From assembly GCF_000003815.2 (NCBI RefSeq), contig NC_049997.1, positions 3,845,066 to 3,909,065 of the forward strand: a stretch of DNA of 64,000 nucleotides. The letters run 5' to 3'. The translations under genes were made by a program, and so were the position numbers. Under the pieces are notes generated by a model, which saw only the letters and a list, made by a program, of their open reading frames with translations, did not search any database and was not told where the DNA came from. Source of the stretch: Branchiostoma floridae. Taxonomy: Eukaryota > Chordata > Leptocardii > Amphioxiformes > Branchiostomatidae. Positions 17,201 to 28,015 of this stretch are shown piece by piece. The stretch's first letter is position 1. Every line of letters begins with the position of its first letter.

Positions 17201-20200
17201 CTGTATTCAACACAAAAATTGGACTCACCCAAATTTTTGACTGAACAGCACCAGTCTTTGTCAAGAAATGAGCAACCCACTGCTGCCGTGACGTCACGTT
17301 AACGTTATGCAGATAGAACATGTGACTCAGTGAGCAGTGGATCATTTATGTCTGTTTACAAGAAGAGCTATTGTAGCACATGTCATTGAGTCTACCGTTT
17401 CGGTACACAGGCAACTACGGGATGACATCCATCGAGTCAGCCAAAGCAATCCGAGATGGCATTGAGCAGTTCATCCACCAGAACCCGAATTCCAGCCTGA
17501 AACACGTCAAACTCACCATTTTCCTCCAGAAGATGGTCAGAGACTCACTTCACTCACTTCACTCATCCTCTTGCACATGGTGCGTAGAGCCGACTGCGTG
17601 CACTAGAGTTCTCCACCGCCCTCTGTTCAATGCTGCTGGCTGCGCCTGCTGGGGTGTGATGTTGATGCTGCGGAGATCTCTGGTCACCACGTCCATCCAG
17701 CGGGTGCGAGGCGCCCCCCGTGGTCGCCGCCATCCTGCCTGCTTGGGATCGAAGTCTAGCAGGGCTCTCGTAGGGTGTTCTGGGGGGAGGCGAAGGACAT
17801 GGCCATACCAGCGGACTCTTCTCATGGCAGCGAGGCTAGAGGCAGGAGGTTGTCCGGTCTGCTCCCGGAGGTCGCTGTTACGCACATGCTCTTGCCAGCG
17901 AGTGCATGTGATTCTCCTCAGGGCTCTGCTGTCAAACCCATCGAGACGGGCTGCCAAGGTGTTGCTCAGAGGCCAGGTTTCGGAGCCGTACAGAAGGACT
18001 GATACGACGGAAGAGTTGTACACACGCTGTTTGGTCTGTAAGGAGACATGTCTGTGTCGCCAGAGTGGTTTCCACAAGGACTGTAGGACAGCGGAGGCCT
18101 GGGCACGTCGTTGATTTATCTCTGGCTTCAAGTCACCAGTCTTAGAGATGATAGAGCCCAGGTACTTGAATGTGGAGACAAACTTGACAGGGCAGCCGCT
18201 GAAGATGAAGGGTTCAGGGTCAGGGCCGTCTCCAACATGCATCAGTTCCGTCTTGCCCCAGTTGATACTGAGTCCGAGCTTCTTGGCCTCCTCGTCGTAG
18301 ACTGTGAGAGCGTCTTGAAGTCGGGTCAGGTCATCGGCAAGCAGGGAAGTGTCGTCGGCATACTCTATGTCCGCCAGGTTGTACTGCCCGAAAGATACCC
18401 CGGGGACACGCTCACAGACCCTGGACATCAGATAGTCGATGATGCAGTTGAAGAGATCCGGTGCAGCCACGCATCCTTGTCTGACCCCACTGTTGATGGA
18501 GAACCACTCGGACTCTTTCCCGTTTACTCTGACGCAGCTCTCCGCGGAGTTGTACAGCTGCTGGAAGAGGGAAATTGTCTTCTGAGGTGCTCCAAGAAGT
18601 CTCAGGATTTTCCAGAGGGAGGCGTGGTCTACCGTGTCGAACGCCGCTCGGAGGTCGATGAATGCGATGTAGAGGTGACGGTCCTTTCTGAACTCCCGGG
18701 CCTTCTCGATAGCCAGACGGAGTGCAGAAATGTGGTCGATGGTGGAGCGGTTTGGCATGAAGCCTGCCTGTTGCAGGCGCCGCCTGCTCCTGATGGCAGG
18801 GATGGCTCTGGTGAGGAGGATACGGGTGAACAGCTTGCCTGGAATGGAGAGTAGGGTGATGCCTCTGTGGTTGCTGCACACCAGCTGGTCTCCCTTCCTT
18901 TTCCAGAACGGCAGGATGATCCCACGTCTCCAGTCATCAGGGAGTGTCTCCAGGACCCACACATGGTTCACTATCTGAGTAAGCCACTGAATCATGTGAT
19001 CCCCTCCTGCCTTCAGCATCTCAGCCGTTATGTTGCAGATCCCAGGGGCTTTCCCATTCTTCAGTTTACCCAGGGCAGCCTTCACCTCGTCCGGAGTAAC
19101 AGGAGTTACGGGACAGTCTGCGTTTGTGGCATCAGTCGCACTGGCTGCTTCGGAGAGTGTAGGGTCCTCTGGTACTGGGGGGTGGTTGAGCAGCTGGCTG
19201 AAATGTTCCTTCCATCTGTGGATACAGTCGGACTCTGTAGAGATGATGTTGCCGACGCTGTCTTTGATGAGGAAACTGCGTTGTCGTGGGCCAGCCTTGG
19301 CTTGACGTAGGAGCCTGTAGACTTGTCGCTGGTCATTCCGCTCTGCTGCGGCTTCAAGCTTAGCAGCTTGATCCGTCCAGTACTTCTCACGGTCCTGGCG
19401 AATAGCTATGTTGCGGATTCCATTGAGTCGGCGATACTCCGTCAGATCTCCACGTAAGCGTGCAGCACGGCGTGAGTCAATGATGTCGAGAGTCTCAGGT
19501 GAGATCCAGGGTTGCTTGGGTGAGGGTCTGCTCTTGCCAACTGTTTCCTCAGTCGCTTTAAGGACCTCTTCTTTAAAGAGCTGCCAGTCCGTCGTGGCAT
19601 CCATTGCTAGGGCGTTGTACCTGTTGGAGATGGCACAGCTGAAGGCCTCTTGGATTAAGGGATCCTTGAGCCGTGCGGAGTCAACTCGTACTTGCTTTTT
19701 GGAGGAAGGGTCGGCTTTAAGCTTGAGTCGCATGTGGGCCATCAGCAGCCTGTGGTCTGTGTTGCCAAGCTGGGCACCTCTGTAGACTCGGCAGTTGGTG
19801 ATGAATGACTTCCAGCGGCCAGAGATGAGGATGTGGTCGATGGCTTTTCTGGTTCTTCCGTCAGGGCTGTACCAGGTCCAGTGATGGATCCTCTTGCGTG
19901 GAAACCAGGTGTCAGCGATGCAGAGGTTAGTAGCTCTGCAGAGTTCCAGTAGGCGGTTTCCGTTGTCGTTAGTAGTTGTGTCCACAGATATGGGGCCCAT
20001 CGCATCCTGCTGGGCAGAGGGGTGGGTGTTAGCTGAAAGGGTGGCATTAGCATCGGTGAGAACGAGGGTGATGTCATGCGGTGGAGCATCTTGGACAGCT
20101 TCCTGCAGCTGGTCGTAGAACGCATCCTTGTCAGTGTCCTCGGCTACCTCTGTTGGCGCGTAGGCGACAATGACAGTCATCTTTCCATGTGTGTGAAGGA

Positions 20201-23200
20201 GACGGGCTGTGAGCAGTCTGTCAGAGATGGGTTTCCAGCTGATGAGTGAGCCTCTCAGCCGTGAGGGAATTGCTAGGGCTACACCGTAGAGGCCGGTTCT
20301 GTCCTCAGGGCCGCTCCATATGAAGGTGTGGTCTCCAACAATGGTCTCTCCTGAGCCGGGCCATCTGACTTCGCAGATGCCCGCCAGACTGAGGTCATAT
20401 TTGGTGAGTTCGTGCGACAGAAGTGTTGCATAGCCTGTTCGAAGAAGGGTTTGTACATTCCAGGTCGCGACGCGTACCTTGTTACGGAAATTCAGTACTC
20501 GTTTATCTGTAGCGCGCAATGGTCGATTCCGAGAAAGGTCAGTCCTAATGCTTCCAGTCGGTGTCGTTACATGATTAAGTTCCGCCATGACGGGTAGTGG
20601 GCCCGACGCTGGCGTAGTCAGCTGGTGGGGCTGCCACCTCGCAGCATAACTGACATGCTGAGGTCAGAGACTACGAGGCTGAATTCCGTTCCCCTATGGA
20701 CACCTCTTCTGCCGCAGGTGAGATTAAAAGCAATAACTGGGGTATCAAACCACGGCTTTAATAGTAAAAGACCATTTAAGATACGTGTATAACTGCTATC
20801 ATAGACGCTCATCTGTGATGGTAGTAATCATTATACATAATCATTGTACATATACAATGCTGAACTTTCTTCCAACACAAAGGTATACACGGTATACGAA
20901 TTTTCAGGATCAACGTGTATACCTTTGTATTGGAAGAAAGTTAAGCATTCTGCTATGATGAAAGACCAATGGCAGGGCACTTAAATTTCAATTTTATTAC
21001 TTTTGTTCTGTAGAGTAAAGAAATAGAAACGAATGTGTGTGCTTCACGAATTCTATTCAACGTGTAAGATTTGAATGAGGCTGTTTAAATCAATATCGAA
21101 ATTAAATACTACGTTGAAATATATCCACCTATATTGTACATGCAGGTATAACAACGCCATCCCCGGGTCAACAAGAGATGAGCTTTGGTTCCATCAAAAT
21201 GCAGGTTCAACAAGGCGATATCTGTAAAGAGGGAACAGACGTTCTTGTCAGCGCTATTCTCAAGGATATGAGTAAGACAGTTGCGTTCACTCACATGCAA
21301 GTAGAAATATGAACATGCCTTTTATGCGAATGTTTTACATATGTCACACTATCAAATTTTAAAAAGAAGACTCTCTGTTGACGACTTTCTAATCATTTTG
21401 AAAATACCCTGTTCTTCACAGAGTTTACAGCGGTAACAAATGCCCTTGTAAAAGCAGGAGGACAGTCAATTGCTGATGAGCTAAAGATAGCATGGCCAAA
21501 CCGTACCGGCAAAGTGGTTTTCACAGGTATGTAGAACAGTGCTTTATGATATTATGAAGTGAGTTAAAGATAACAATAGTGGATTATTTTGAACAGATCA
21601 AATGTATGCTACAACCATGTTAATCGCAGTGTTTTCTTTACGATTAAGGGATCGAGAAGAGTTCCACTACTTTGCCTACAGATGAGGCTTCAGTCATTGC
21701 TTGAACTACTATAAACCAATGCATTTTGTATTTTTATAGGCGCCGGAACACTTCCAAGCAAAAAGGTCGCCCACATGGTATTACCAAGCTCCTCTGAGCT
21801 CATGGACTCAGTAGTATCCTGTCTTAGGACTGCTGACCAACTAGGAATGACGTCCATAGCGTTTCCAGCAATAGGAACAGGTATTTTACATTCACATACT
21901 CAACATAAAACATAATGTTGGTTATTCTAGATCACGAGATTTTTTCTAATGGCTCTAAATTTGATACTTATCAACCAAGACCATTTGGAGCGAATGAATA
22001 AGTGACATTCAACGGTATGTCATCCCAATTAAAGGTATGACGACAGATGCGCCTTTGGTGTATTTCAGGTGGCACAATGTCTCAGGTTGAAAGTGCAAGT
22101 GGGATTTATAGTGGGGTCCAGGAGTTCAGCTCACAATGCAACCCAAAGAGCTTACAACTTGTGCGGGTCACCGTCTTCGACAATAAAACGTTGGGACCCT
22201 TCCACTCAACGATGCAACAGTACACCACAACAAGCCATATTCCTCGTAAGTAGAGTCTAGACAACATTAAAATTCAAATATGTTATCTGAATATCAAAAA
22301 GGTTTGCTCGTTCTCCCCTAAGGCTTGTGAAAATCATTGTTATGATCGGGAATGGGTCAATTAATCTAATGTATCCAAAGATCATGGATTGTAAGTTTTT
22401 CTCAACTTTTTATTGGTGATAAATGGTGATAGTACTAGTATGTCACTAGTATATAAGTGGTGATAATACTAGTATGTCTGCTAGAGTGCATTACCTCTTT
22501 CCTATTCTGTGCTTTGTTGTTCAATAAATAAAAAATTCTCACTGCCATCTATTCTATCAACACTAGGGGCACCTTTATGTCAGATTGGTTCTGTTGCTGT
22601 GGAAATACAACATGGGGACCTAGCTAAGGAGACAACAGACGCCATCGTCAATCCTGTTAATACCGATGGAGGTAGGACAACTTGTTCTGCCGCTTCCATT
22701 TAACATTGGGATTTGTTGAGTGGCAAAGCTGTTTGTTTTGGGCGGTCCCTTAACCCTATTCAGACCGGGCTTTTTTGGTCATCCCTGGACCGGGGGGGGG
22801 GCTTTTGAGGCCCTCCACTTTGAAGTCCTATAACTCTAAAACGACATGCCGTAGGGCCACTGAATTTTCAGTACATAATATCGACATAATATCTGACAAG
22901 TATTTGACGTTTGACGTTACGTTGACGTAAGATGACGTAATTATGACGTCATCAATTTGATTATATTGGCCGGACCAATGAAAAAAGGGTATTCTCAGAA
23001 AACTTCAAGTTATTCTATAAAAATGTAACAACAAGTGCAGATAACAGAATAATAATGTTTATTTCAACTTGCGTTGCCAATAGCAACATCAATGACGTCA
23101 AAATGACGTCATAAAATGACGTCATGCACATCTAAAATACCAGTTGGGCTCCGCCATATTATATCCACCACCTTGAATTTTTAAAAATACTTTTTTTGCA

Positions 23201-26200
23201 ACAAATAATCACAAAGGGCAATGGAAATAGACTCTATTCATTTATTTAGATGGTTTTTGATGAAAAAATACCAGGTAGTTACAAATTTTAAGGGATAATT
23301 AGCTTGTTATTCTTGATCTGGCCATACGGTCCGCCATCTTGGATTTTGGGCTGATGGCGTCATCAAATTAGCATAATTTATGCATATATAATTATGAAAG
23401 ATATGCTAAATAATATTAGATTTTATTTATGTAACAAAATAGCAGTAATATAGCAAATAAATGTGAAAAATACATTGTTAGAACCAAAAATAGTGATTTT
23501 TGGCAAAACAGCCTGTCAACAAACGGTTGCCATGGCAACACGAAAAAATGGAAAATTTGGCAAACTTCGTAAAATTGTTGCCAACAATATTTTAGGAAAA
23601 CTCAACAAATTTGGTGGCTCTAGCGTAAGCCGTTCTGGCGTTATAGGACATCGAAAATGGCGCGGGCCTCAAAAGCCCCCCCCCCCCGGTCTGAATAGGG
23701 TTAACACTCTTCGGACATGATTACGACACCTTTATGGTGCCCAGTATCTAAGACAATCGTATAGCCAGAACAGATCATGCATTTGTGTGACCTGATAATA
23801 TATTGACCAGATATTTGCTTCCAACCGTAGCGTAGCGTCCATGTGCGTACGGGGTATCAAATAAACGATCTTACCAAATAATCTTTCTCTCCCTCAAGGA
23901 TTCTTTGCTGTTGGCAATGCCCTCGAAAAAGTGGGAGGTGCAACGATAAGAACTGAGTGCAAAACGTCCTGGAATCAGCGACAAAATGAAGTGCTACTGA
24001 CAGGTAAGGGCTACTTGATTAGTTGTTAACAACGTGTTGGCTTGTAGTCAAAGCTTGCAGTAACCAGCAAATGTCCACAACTTTGCGATTAAATGGTCAA
24101 GAAATCTTTTGATGCTGACTTTAATTCCAATGCAGTTTAACATTGTGTTGTGTGTTGGTTCTGTGTTTAGATGGGGGTACACTTCCGTGCAAGAAGGTCA
24201 TACACGCGGTGTGTCCAAATGCAAATGTCATGAAAGGGAGGGTGCTGGAGTGTTTGCTACGGGCTGAAGGGAGAGGACTTGCATCAGTATCCTTCCCGGC
24301 CATCGGTACAGGTAAATACTGGCATTATCATTTTAAGAGCACAACTATTCACCGAATATCTTATAAATCCCAATCTTACACTAACCATGGAGTTGTTTTG
24401 GTTCGTTGTAAGCTCTTGATAGCTTATTCTTAAGACATTTACCAATAGAATTTAGTAGGAGAGAGCAAAACTCATCCAAACAGCTTGTACCTTAGACAAA
24501 CTACATTCTAAACCAAGACAACCCCTAATTGTGTGGCGAATTATGCCCACTAATAATGTATTGTTATTGCGATTATATTGCCACACGGCTGTTCTTTCCA
24601 GGCGGATTTGGTGTAAGTGTTGCGGATGCTGCGAGGGAAACAATCCTAGGGATTAGAGATTTCGCCATCACACACAGCCCTAGCAAAGTGAAGCTTGTAA
24701 GAGTGACAGTTTTTCAACAACAAATGGTTGCAGAATTTCAGCAAGCGTTGAAAGCTTCCCTGCCAAAAGCACCGATTGCTCCAGTACCAAAACCATCGAT
24801 TGTGCCAGTGGCCCCAGCACCTCCTGCTGGTAAGTTCTGCCATCCTTATTTCCATAAATATTCACATAAAGGCACTTAGACCTCAGATACAAAATTTAAC
24901 TAGCTAGTGGTGTACCTCATCAGGCAAAGTTCTTGTTGTCATTGTGATTTCTACACTGAATGAAGAGAAGGGATCACTTCACAAAAGACACATAACATCC
25001 TTTTAACTTAATGATGAGTCAGCATACTAATGTGCTGGTTATTTTTCCAAAGCCAAAATATCACCAAAGTCAGACGTGGAACAAGCCTTTGAGGTGAAAT
25101 TCTATGCCTGCAATAAAAGAGACATGGACAACGCCAAACAAGAAGTTTCTCAAACCATCGACAGCTACATGACAAGGGGATGTGTGGATGACGACCGCCT
25201 TAAAGCGACCATACGGCACTTGGAAGAAAATGAGAAGGACAGCATTATCCAAATGGGGGCAGACAACCTTGCTCTTGTGACAATTACAGGTACGTTCAAG
25301 ACAGTGGTCGAAATAAATAAAAGCCTTCAACAAAGCCTTCATCATTGAAACTGATGGCTACTCTGTGGTCAGTGACTTTGCACTTATGCAACATGTAAAT
25401 AGTCTTGTTTTCAATTCCTTTATTTTCCACTTTTTCTTCCTACAGGTCATAATATTGAAATGGTAGGACTAAAAGATGATGTTGCTGAGGTGCGAAGGAT
25501 AATTGAGAGTTTTCTGCGAGAGAAGCTAGCAGCTTATGAACTAGGTGAGTACTTTTACAAAGAAGCGTGTGCGTAGCTACTATTTCCATCGTTTAAGAAT
25601 TGAATTGAATTTCTTTATTTCAGGTATACAGCCCTAGAAGAGGCCATACAAACACAAGAACACAAACTACACACACAATTATACACATTTGTACACATTT
25701 GAAAAAAATCTAAACTGACAAGTTTAAGTAAAGGAAAAAGATGATTCTTTCTCACAATCCTAATCATACTGTAAGATGTTTTGTTTTGATTTCACAGAGA
25801 AATTGGAGAAACACATCATCAAGGTCCCTGACTACTGGGCACCACACCCAACGGGAATCACGGGCGCCTACATGTACAAACTTGATGCATCGTCACCGGA
25901 GTACCAGGACGTGGAGAGAAGCTTCCTCTCCAGTGTCGGCTATCAGCCTCAGATTGTATCCATATCCCGGGTACAAAATGAGGCAAAGTATAAAGCTTAC
26001 ATATCGGAGTTGCAGGAGAGGAGGAAAACGTGTCCTAGAAGGTGAGTCAAACCCAACCACTTCTATATCATTTGGTACAAGATATTTTTCTCAGACGATC
26101 ATTCAATGTAATATAGGTTTATATTATAGATTTCATTTAAACTTACTGTTCTCAAATATCATTCACTCATCACAAAATCATTTTAGAATTGGTAGGATGA

Positions 26201-26880
26201 CACTTTCTCAATGTGCACACTCAATTACTGATTTTGGTGCAAAAATGTGTCTTAAATGTTGATTAGTATTACAGACCAGAATCTTTTTACCATGGCTCAT
26301 CAATAATGTGCATTTCTTACCTTTACTAACAGTAAAATCGAAGAGCTCCTGTATCACGGAACGGCAGAAGAGGTGGTGGACAACATAAATCAAGGTGGAT
26401 TCAACAGGAGCTACTGTGGGAAAAATGGTACGTCATATGGCTCATGGTCTAGCTGACATTGTGTGTTTCATTATGCAGCATGCAAATGTTTGCATTGCTA
26501 GGGTTTACATTGTTGATAGCATCCATGATTTAAAGAAACATTTTTCTAACTTTAAACATCCAATACTTAACTTGTAACGTCTGTTTATTTCAGCTACAGC
26601 CTATGGGAAGGGTGTGTACTTCGCCAAAAGCGCCAGCTACTCAGCACAAGCCACGTACTCCCCACCAGACACGCAAGGCAACAAGTACATCTACCAAGCG
26701 AGAGTCATCGTGGGAGAGTACACGACGGGAAGGCATGGTATGCTGGAACCGCCGGCGAAGAATCCGGCAAATGCAGTAGTTCGCTTTGACTCCGTCGTGG
26801 ACAACATGAACAATCCAAGCATTTTTGTTGTGTTTCATGACAATGATGCATATCCAGAGTACCTCATTGTGTTTAAGTAG
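8287..26880 (+). CDS. PARP14: PARP14-like mono-ADP-ribosyltransferase, interrupted by a retrotransposon
   Basis: 29 exons: 8287-8362, 8757-8885, 11464-11511, 11909-12067, 12374-12439, 12788-12943, 13367-13470, 13715-13853, 13966-14208, 14463-15440, 15644-15759, 16005-16053, 16188-16286, 16565-16669, 16844-16984, 17411-17545 with 20673-20717 (one exon split by the element), 21146-21271, 21422-21526, 21740-21880, 22069-22245, 22567-22671, 23899-24003, 24171-24311, 24602-24829, 25053-25289, 25446-25544, 25798-26041, 26333-26427, 26594-26880. Without the element the sum is 4878 nt (1625 codons). The start MGTGASKK is a myristoylation-type signal. A proline-rich exon, four RRM-like domains, a 978-nt exon of KH-like repeats and three macrodomains follow. 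A further KH-like piece precedes the catalytic domain. That domain has [16 protein letters not shown] and EYLI, an H-Y-L triad of the mono-ADP-ribosylating type. I see no WWE domain. The macrodomains lack the usual NAAN motif. The donor of the 15644 exon is ambiguous (15759 or 15771). As assembled, the split exon runs into a stop at 18112-18114 inside the element. Confidence 0.85.
9108..9335. repeat. TG/CA microsatellite with TATG and CGTG variants
   Basis: More than 200 bp of alternating purine-pyrimidine sequence, mainly TGTG with TATG and GCGCGCACGTGCG interruptions. Such tracts can adopt left-handed Z-form DNA and are length-unstable. The open frames across it (all Cys-Val) are artefacts of the repeat. 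Confidence 0.95.
9577..9850 (-). mobile_element. Decayed non-LTR reverse transcriptase fragment
   Basis: The minus-strand translation contains [11 protein letters not shown], then [13 protein letters not shown], then [18 protein letters not shown] and HVMRFTH. These match the order of the CR1/jockey-type reverse transcriptase block around the catalytic F-A-D-D motif. The usual 'YIND' is replaced and the upstream sequence is out of frame, so this is a dead fragment lying in a PARP14-like intron. Confidence 0.75.
10861..10990 (-). repeat. Dispersed repeat fragment (also near 35,320-35,412, opposite orientation)
   Basis: The stretch 'caaatcggcctacaggccgc' with a following 'catgagggaagaggccagggtcaaac' type sequence is the reverse complement of sequence at about 35318-35412 ('gcctgcaggccgatttgagc'). 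It is probably the tail of a common lancelet retroelement. The family cannot be named from the sequence alone. Confidence 0.5.
17546..20661 (-). mobile_element. Full-length-looking non-LTR (RTE-type) retrotransposon inserted in a PARP14-like exon
   Basis: The element lies antisense to its host gene. It is bounded by a perfect 11-bp direct duplication, GGTCAGAGACT, at 17535-17545 and 20662-20672. Its 3' end is a short tandem repeat of TGAAGTGAG units with almost no 3' UTR. It has one long ORF (20588-17559) and about 73 bp of 5' leader. A single endonuclease-RT ORF plus a microsatellite-like 3' end is typical of RTE-type LINEs, so the clade call is inferred. The exact duplication and open ORF point to a young insertion. 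Excising the element and one copy of the duplication leaves the host exon open in frame. Confidence 0.93.
17559..20588 (-). CDS. Retrotransposon ORF: APE-type endonuclease plus reverse transcriptase (1009 aa)
   Basis: Intact from ATG at 20588 to a stop at 17559-17561. The N-terminal ~230 residues are an apurinic-endonuclease-like domain ([32 protein letters not shown] in place of the usual [20 protein letters not shown]). A reverse transcriptase follows at about residues 480-760: [45 protein letters not shown] and the catalytic [12 protein letters not shown]. The C-terminal part carries LLYGSETW and [13 protein letters not shown], common in this class of LINE proteins. No frameshift or stop is seen, so it may be mobilisation-competent, though the G and F of the endonuclease GDFN motif are replaced. 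Confidence 0.93.
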   Translation of the reverse strand: MAELNHVTTPTGSIRTDLSRNRPLRATDKRVLNFRNKVRVATWNVQTLLRTGYATLLSHELTKYDLSLAGICEVRWPGSGETIVGDHTFIWSGPEDRTGLYGVALAIPSRLRGSLISWKPISDRLLTARLLHTHGKMTVIVAYAPTEVAEDTDKDAFYDQLQEAVQDAPPHDITLVLTDANATLSANTHPSAQQDAMGPISVDTTTNDNGNRLLELCRATNLCIADTWFPRKRIHHWTWYSPDGRTRKAIDHILISGRWKSFITNCRVYRGAQLGNTDHRLLMAHMRLKLKADPSSKKQVRVDSARLKDPLIQEAFSCAISNRYNALAMDATTDWQLFKEEVLKATEETVGKSRPSPKQPWISPETLDIIDSRRAARLRGDLTEYRRLNGIRNIAIRQDREKYWTDQAAKLEAAAERNDQRQVYRLLRQAKAGPRQRSFLIKDSVGNIISTESDCIHRWKEHFSQLLNHPPVPEDPTLSEAASATDATNADCPVTPVTPDEVKAALGKLKNGKAPGICNITAEMLKAGGDHMIQWLTQIVNHVWVLETLPDDWRRGIILPFWKRKGDQLVCSNHRGITLLSIPGKLFTRILLTRAIPAIRSRRRLQQAGFMPNRSTIDHISALRLAIEKAREFRKDRHLYIAFIDLRAAFDTVDHASLWKILRLLGAPQKTISLFQQLYNSAESCVRVNGKESEWFSINSGVRQGCVAAPDLFNCIIDYLMSRVCERVPGVSFGQYNLADIEYADDTSLLADDLTRLQDALTVYDEEAKKLGLSINWGKTELMHVGDGPDPEPFIFSGCPVKFVSTFKYLGSIISKTGDLKPEINQRRAQASAVLQSLWKPLWRHRHVSLQTKQRVYNSSVVSVLLYGSETWPLSNTLAARLDGFDSRALRRITCTRWQEHVRNSDLREQTGQPPASSLAAMRRVRWYGHVLRLPPEHPTRALLDFDPKQAGWRRPRGAPRTRWMDVVTRDLRSINITPQQAQPAALNRGRWRTLVHAVGSTHHVQEDE
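20673..20717 (+). CDS. 3' remnant of the split PARP14-like macrodomain-1 exon
   Basis: These 45 bases, directly after the right copy of the 11-bp duplication, continue the reading frame of exon 17411-17545. They end in a perfect donor (CCGCAG|GTGAGA) with the phase needed by the next exon at 21146. They encode the end of the macro-1 last helix and a short linker ([14 protein letters not shown]). They are the proof that the retrotransposon landed inside, not beside, the exon. Confidence 0.85.
20856..20949. repeat. Foldback inverted repeat
   Basis: Arms 20856-20891 and 20914-20949 are reverse complements with about two mismatches over 36 bp ('actttcttccaa...' and 'ttggaagaaagt'), separated by about 22 bp. 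It lies in the intron after the split exon and is probably a small foldback element. Confidence 0.8.
22754..23700. mobile_element. piggyBac-like nonautonomous DNA element flanked by TTAA
   Basis: The 947-bp element has perfect 16-bp terminal inverted repeats (CCCTATTCAGACCGGG at 22754-22769, its complement at 23685-23700) and a TTAA on each side (22750-22753, 23701-23704). CCCT termini with TTAA target duplication are the hallmark of piggyBac transposition. A second subterminal inverted pair is a G/C run joined to 'cttttgaggcc'. There is no transposase ORF. It lies between the first two exons of macrodomain 3 of the PARP14-like gene. Near 22900-22960 and 23090-23130 it contains several TGACGTCA/TGACGT motifs. 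Confidence 0.88.
25598..25690. repeat. Retroelement tail-like repeat in PARP14-like intron
   Basis: 'gaattgaattgaatttctttatttcagg' followed by a transcribed-looking 'acagccctagaagaggcc' stretch resembles the 3' ends of common non-LTR elements or SINEs. It sits between the KH-like exon (ending 25544) and the first catalytic-domain exon (25798). The assignment is tentative. Confidence 0.35.
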
Positions 26881-28015
26881 TTGACGCTTTGCCATTGATG
26901 TATAAACAATAGTATTGATTTGGCGTACCTCTATCATGCAAGGAAGTAAAATTTTACTGGAGTTTGCTAAGTGTTTCATTTGCTTGCATTGAAATAATAT
27001 TACATATACGAGTACGTAGTCATATCGATGTCAATGAACGCATGTCATTTGATGTTTCATATATTACTTAATGGGTAGTTCTTACAATTGGAAATATTGA
27101 ATTCTTTTGTATTTCCCAGTCATGTCTTCTTATCCAATGAAGTGTAGATAAAAACAATGGAAAAATACATGAATGTAAAAAAAATGATTGTATTGGTGTA
27201 GCAAACATTTGAACATATTTGGTTTGAGCTGAGTATGGATTTCTTTGACGTATACATATGGTTACCTTCAACATATGTTGGGAATGTTGTCCCTACAAAT
27301 CCGTATTCCTGCTCTGTAACTTTGCATGATAACACCTTAACCTAAAATGTCTGCTACCGCGATCGTTCTTGATTTATGAAAAGGAAGTACAATTGTTTAA
27401 GTTAAAGCACCAAACGACATACAAAGCAAACTGGTATTACTGCATAAGTTTATAGGTCAAGGCGTTCAAGAAACTTTCTTCCAGCCTGTCTGAATTAAAC
27501 ATATTGTAAATTTGTCTCCCTACTTGTCTCTAAGAATTATATTCATATACGCGGTTTGTGTCCGTACCGCCTGCCCTAATCCTGACACATAGTGTATGGT
27601 AATTCCGATAGTGCACATTGCAAACCACCGCAACCATCTACCAGCAGATGAATATTTCTCGAATTATAATTTACAAGAAATCTTCGATTTGGAAAACGTG
27701 TCTTCTGCTGCGAAAGACATTATCTACAACCACGAAAAGAAGACCATGAAATCCATGTGTTTTAGTCACCATGTTCGCAAACAAACCCATCAGTAATTAG
27801 CTTCTTTTAATAGTGAAAAATCCACCTGCTAAGATATTTACTCATCTTACTTAAAGTACTTTGACAATCAAATATACTTTGATGAAACAAAGTCACCGCA
27901 TAACAACCGACTAGGCAAGACTTAACGTCTAAACTTTCTAAGTCTCGGCATACGCATAGAAACTTTCCGTGTCCAAATCATCTGCTTTGCTGTCTTTGAC
28001 GTATTGCGGAATGAT
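26881..28015. other. Intergenic interval between convergent genes
   Basis: This interval lies between the stop codon of the PARP14-like gene and the stop codon of the first LRR-ZU5-kinase gene. It contains a copy (about 27060-27480) of the flanking repeat also seen at 37.5 kb and 50.9 kb. No other gene is visible. Confidence 0.6.
27060..27480 (+). repeat. Flank repeat, copy A
   Basis: Landmarks shared in the same order and orientation with 37500-37800 and 50890-51180: 'tgattgtattggtgtag', a 'gaactttgcatagtaaca'-like segment, 'ttcttgattt...aagtac' and 'aaagcaaactgg'. It follows the PARP14-like gene directly, as copy B follows a PARP remnant. Confidence 0.7.

Noticed and set aside
17380..20125. 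Plus-strand open frames of 75-247 codons between 17.4 and 20.1 kb
   Set aside because: They are antisense shadows of the retrotransposon ORF, apart from the short host exon pieces at both ends.
22754..23700. A CRISPR-like or satellite array from the repeated TGACGTCA motifs
   Set aside because: Spacing is irregular, and the segment is bounded by clean transposon ends with TTAA.
25053..25544. A WWE domain before the PARP catalytic domain, as in vertebrate PARP14
   Set aside because: The sequence lacks the Trp-Trp-Glu pattern and looks KH-like.
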